Source: Arthrobacter sp. PM3 (lineage in GTDB: Bacteria; Actinomycetota; Actinomycetes; Actinomycetales; Micrococcaceae). Taken from it: a DNA stretch of 64,000 bases. A model generated the notes under the pieces. That model was not told where the DNA came from, made no database searches, and was given only the letters and a program-made list of their open reading frames with translations. The position numbers were made by a program, and so were the translations under genes. Within the stretch, counting starts at the first letter, position 1; every line of letters begins with the position of its first letter. Positions 63,051 through 64,000 of this stretch are shown here, in pieces. Location: assembly GCF_003352915.1 (NCBI RefSeq), contig NZ_CP022314.1:924360-988359 (forward strand), read 5' to 3'.

Positions 63051-63335
63051 CTACTTCTTGGCGACTGCAGCCTTCAGCTTGGAGCCGGCGGTCAGCTTGA
63101 CGCTGTGGCCAGCGGCGATCTGGATGGTCTCGCCGGTCTGCGGGTTGCGGCCGGTGCGAGCTGCACGGTCGGTGCGCTCGACTGCGAGCCAGCCCGGGAT
63201 GGTGATCTTCTCGCCCGCGGCGACAGAGGTCTCGAAGACCTCGAACAGTGCGTCGAGCACGGAGTTGACTGCTGCCTGGCTGGTGCCGGCCTTGCCCGCT
63301 ACCTCTGCAACAAGTTCACTACGGTTCTTAGCCAT
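63051..63335 (-). CDS. HU family DNA-binding protein
   Basis: 94 residues. Starts MAKNRSELVAEVAGKAGTSQAAVNSVLDALFEVFE and carries the arm motif RTGRNPQTGETIQIAAGHSVKLTAGSKLK. Coats and bends chromosomal DNA as a dimer. AGGAGG site 6 bp before the ATG; monocistronic, with its own terminator. It is of the short actinobacterial type without the long Lys/Ala-rich tail. Confidence 0.96.
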   Translation of the reverse strand: MAKNRSELVAEVAGKAGTSQAAVNSVLDALFEVFETSVAAGEKITIPGWLAVERTDRAARTGRNPQTGETIQIAAGHSVKLTAGSKLKAAVAKK

Positions 63336-63712
63336 TTATGTCCTCCTGGACGGTCATGAATTCTGGAGCCTGCACACGGCATGCGTACAAACCACTGTTC
63401 GAAAACTTACCAGCTTGGCGCCGCCGAGGCCGCAAATTCCGCGTGTTTTCGGCGTTTTTTGGGGAAAATCACTGGAATCCACGCCGATCACCGTCCGATT
63501 GCGCCCAGAGCGGACGCCCCTGGCCCGATGACTTTGCAGCACCCACAACCCCACGCTCCCTCACCTTTCGCGGTGGTGTCTGTGATCCTCCCTCAGCTTC
63601 CGCAGTCCTGGGGTGATGCTCCCTCAGATGTCGGGCTTGAAGATGCGGGTGGTGAGGGAGGGTGCGGGTGGTGAGGGAGGGTGTGAATGGGTGGTGGGGG
63701 TGTTAAATGCGG
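63336..63712. other. Non-coding stretch between HU and 5S rRNA
   Basis: About 380 bp with no believable gene. It holds the HU promoter and, from 63556, a cluster of short repeats described separately. Confidence 0.6.
63556..63681. repeat. CTCCCTCA / TGAGGGAG repeat cluster
   Basis: CTCCCTCA occurs at 63556, 63588 and 63619 (spacings of 32 and 31 bp); its reverse complement occurs at 63653 and 63672 within two perfect tandem copies of TGCGGGTGGTGAGGGAGGG (63644-63681). The opposed copies could pair in RNA or DNA. Confidence 0.8.
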
Positions 63713-63742
63713 GAGGACCCCAACCTGGTGGTTGGGGTCCTC
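63713..63742 (-). terminator. Terminator of the rRNA operon
   Basis: GAGGACCCCAACC (63713-63725) and its exact reverse complement (63730-63742) with a 4-nt loop, about 12 bp after the 5S 3' end on the minus strand. Confidence 0.85.
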
Positions 63743-63754
63743 GACCTGAATGAT

Positions 63755-63874
63755 GTTCCGGCGGTGACCTACTCTCCCACACCCTCCCGGGTGCAGTACC
63801 ATCGGCGCTGTGGGTCTTAGCTTCCGGGTTCGGAATGGGACCGGGCGTTTCCCCCACGCTATGACCGCCGTAAC
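63755..63874 (-). rRNA. rrf: 5S ribosomal RNA
   Basis: About 120 nt, minus strand, with the conserved stretches CGAACCCGGAAGCTAAGA, CGCCGATGGTACTGC and GGGAGAGTAGGTCACCGCC and a closing stem GTTACGGCGGT/ACCGCCGGAAC. Ends are set by that stem and may be off by a few bases. It is the last gene of an rRNA operon whose 23S gene lies beyond the window. Confidence 0.96.
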
Positions 63875-64000
63875 CCTGTGTCCGCCACCGGCCCGGCCCT
63901 TTGTGGGGGCGGGGGTGGGGAAAACTTTGTGGTTACAACACGCTGCACCTGTAGTTATAGCTGGTGGTGCAGTTGTGGTGTTATTCAGTTGTTGGTTCTC
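63875..64000 (-). other. 23S-5S spacer of the rRNA operon
   Basis: The 126 bases upstream of 5S (on the minus strand) look like the internal transcribed spacer; the 3' end of 23S is not reached. No tRNA is seen in this part. Confidence 0.7.

Noticed and set aside
63644..63681. Possible CRISPR-like repeat
   Set aside because: Only two directly adjacent copies with no spacers; a plain tandem duplication.

Overview
The window comes from a high-G+C actinobacterium of the Arthrobacter/Pseudarthrobacter group (Micrococcaceae). The grounds are the strong G/C third-position bias, a DUF4193 zinc-ribbon protein, a fused CopD/CtaG membrane protein, a short HU protein, and a 5S rRNA gene closing an rRNA operon on the minus strand. 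No phage, insertion sequence or CRISPR array was seen. Most of the window is accessory sugar and amino-acid catabolism; only the last ~10 kb looks like core chromosome.

Region 1 (1-8.7 kb, plus strand): the end of a ribose-type ABC importer, then two Gfo/Idh/MocA dehydrogenases, two TIM-barrel isomerase-like enzymes and a small ABM-fold protein, with ROK and AraC regulators. The 390-residue dehydrogenase at 3640-4812 closely resembles the levoglucosan dehydrogenase known from Pseudarthrobacter. The whole set fits the route levoglucosan -> 3-keto-levoglucosan -> 2-hydroxy-3-keto-glucal -> 3-keto-glucose -> glucose. Region 2 (8.8-11.5 kb, minus): a DUF4193 protein, a PH-like/SRPBCC-like protein and a membrane PAS-EAL phosphodiesterase.

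Region 3 (12-30 kb, minus): araB-araD-araA plus an aldose epimerase; a nitrilase-family amidase; a seven-gene operon (solute-binding protein, ATPase, permease, aldo/keto reductase, GMC oxidoreductase, gluconate-dehydrogenase-subunit-3-like protein, LacI regulator); a secreted beta-helix protein; and a homocysteine S-methyltransferase. Copies of one LacI-type operator with core GTTAGCGCTAAC, perfect or degenerate, lie before araB, before the nitrilase and twice before the transporter operon. This suggests one regulon controlled by the LacI protein encoded inside it.

Region 4 (30.2-41.3 kb): a small protein with a cyclase-family hydrolase and an IclR regulator; then a divergent locus of permease, alanine-racemase-type enzyme and IclR regulator on one side and homoserine dehydrogenase, aldehyde dehydrogenase and aspartase on the other. 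Read together, the last three could oxidise homoserine to aspartate semialdehyde, then aspartate, then fumarate. An Lrp regulator and a HAD phosphatase follow.

Region 5 (41.5-52.3 kb, plus): a galactoside locus with a Tat-type binding lipoprotein, two permeases, GH42 beta-galactosidase, DeoR regulator, GH36 alpha-galactosidase, galT and galK. It takes in alpha- and beta-galactosides and passes galactose to the Leloir pathway; galE is not in the window. Region 6 (52.3-64 kb): flavin oxidoreductase, DUF1906 secreted protein, DJ-1/PfpI protein, HerA-like ATPase, a membrane-anchored unknown, a decayed DUF559/AbiEi-like gene, thioredoxin-NHL protein, CopD/CtaG, HU with a clear terminator, a repeat-rich non-coding stretch and 5S rRNA.
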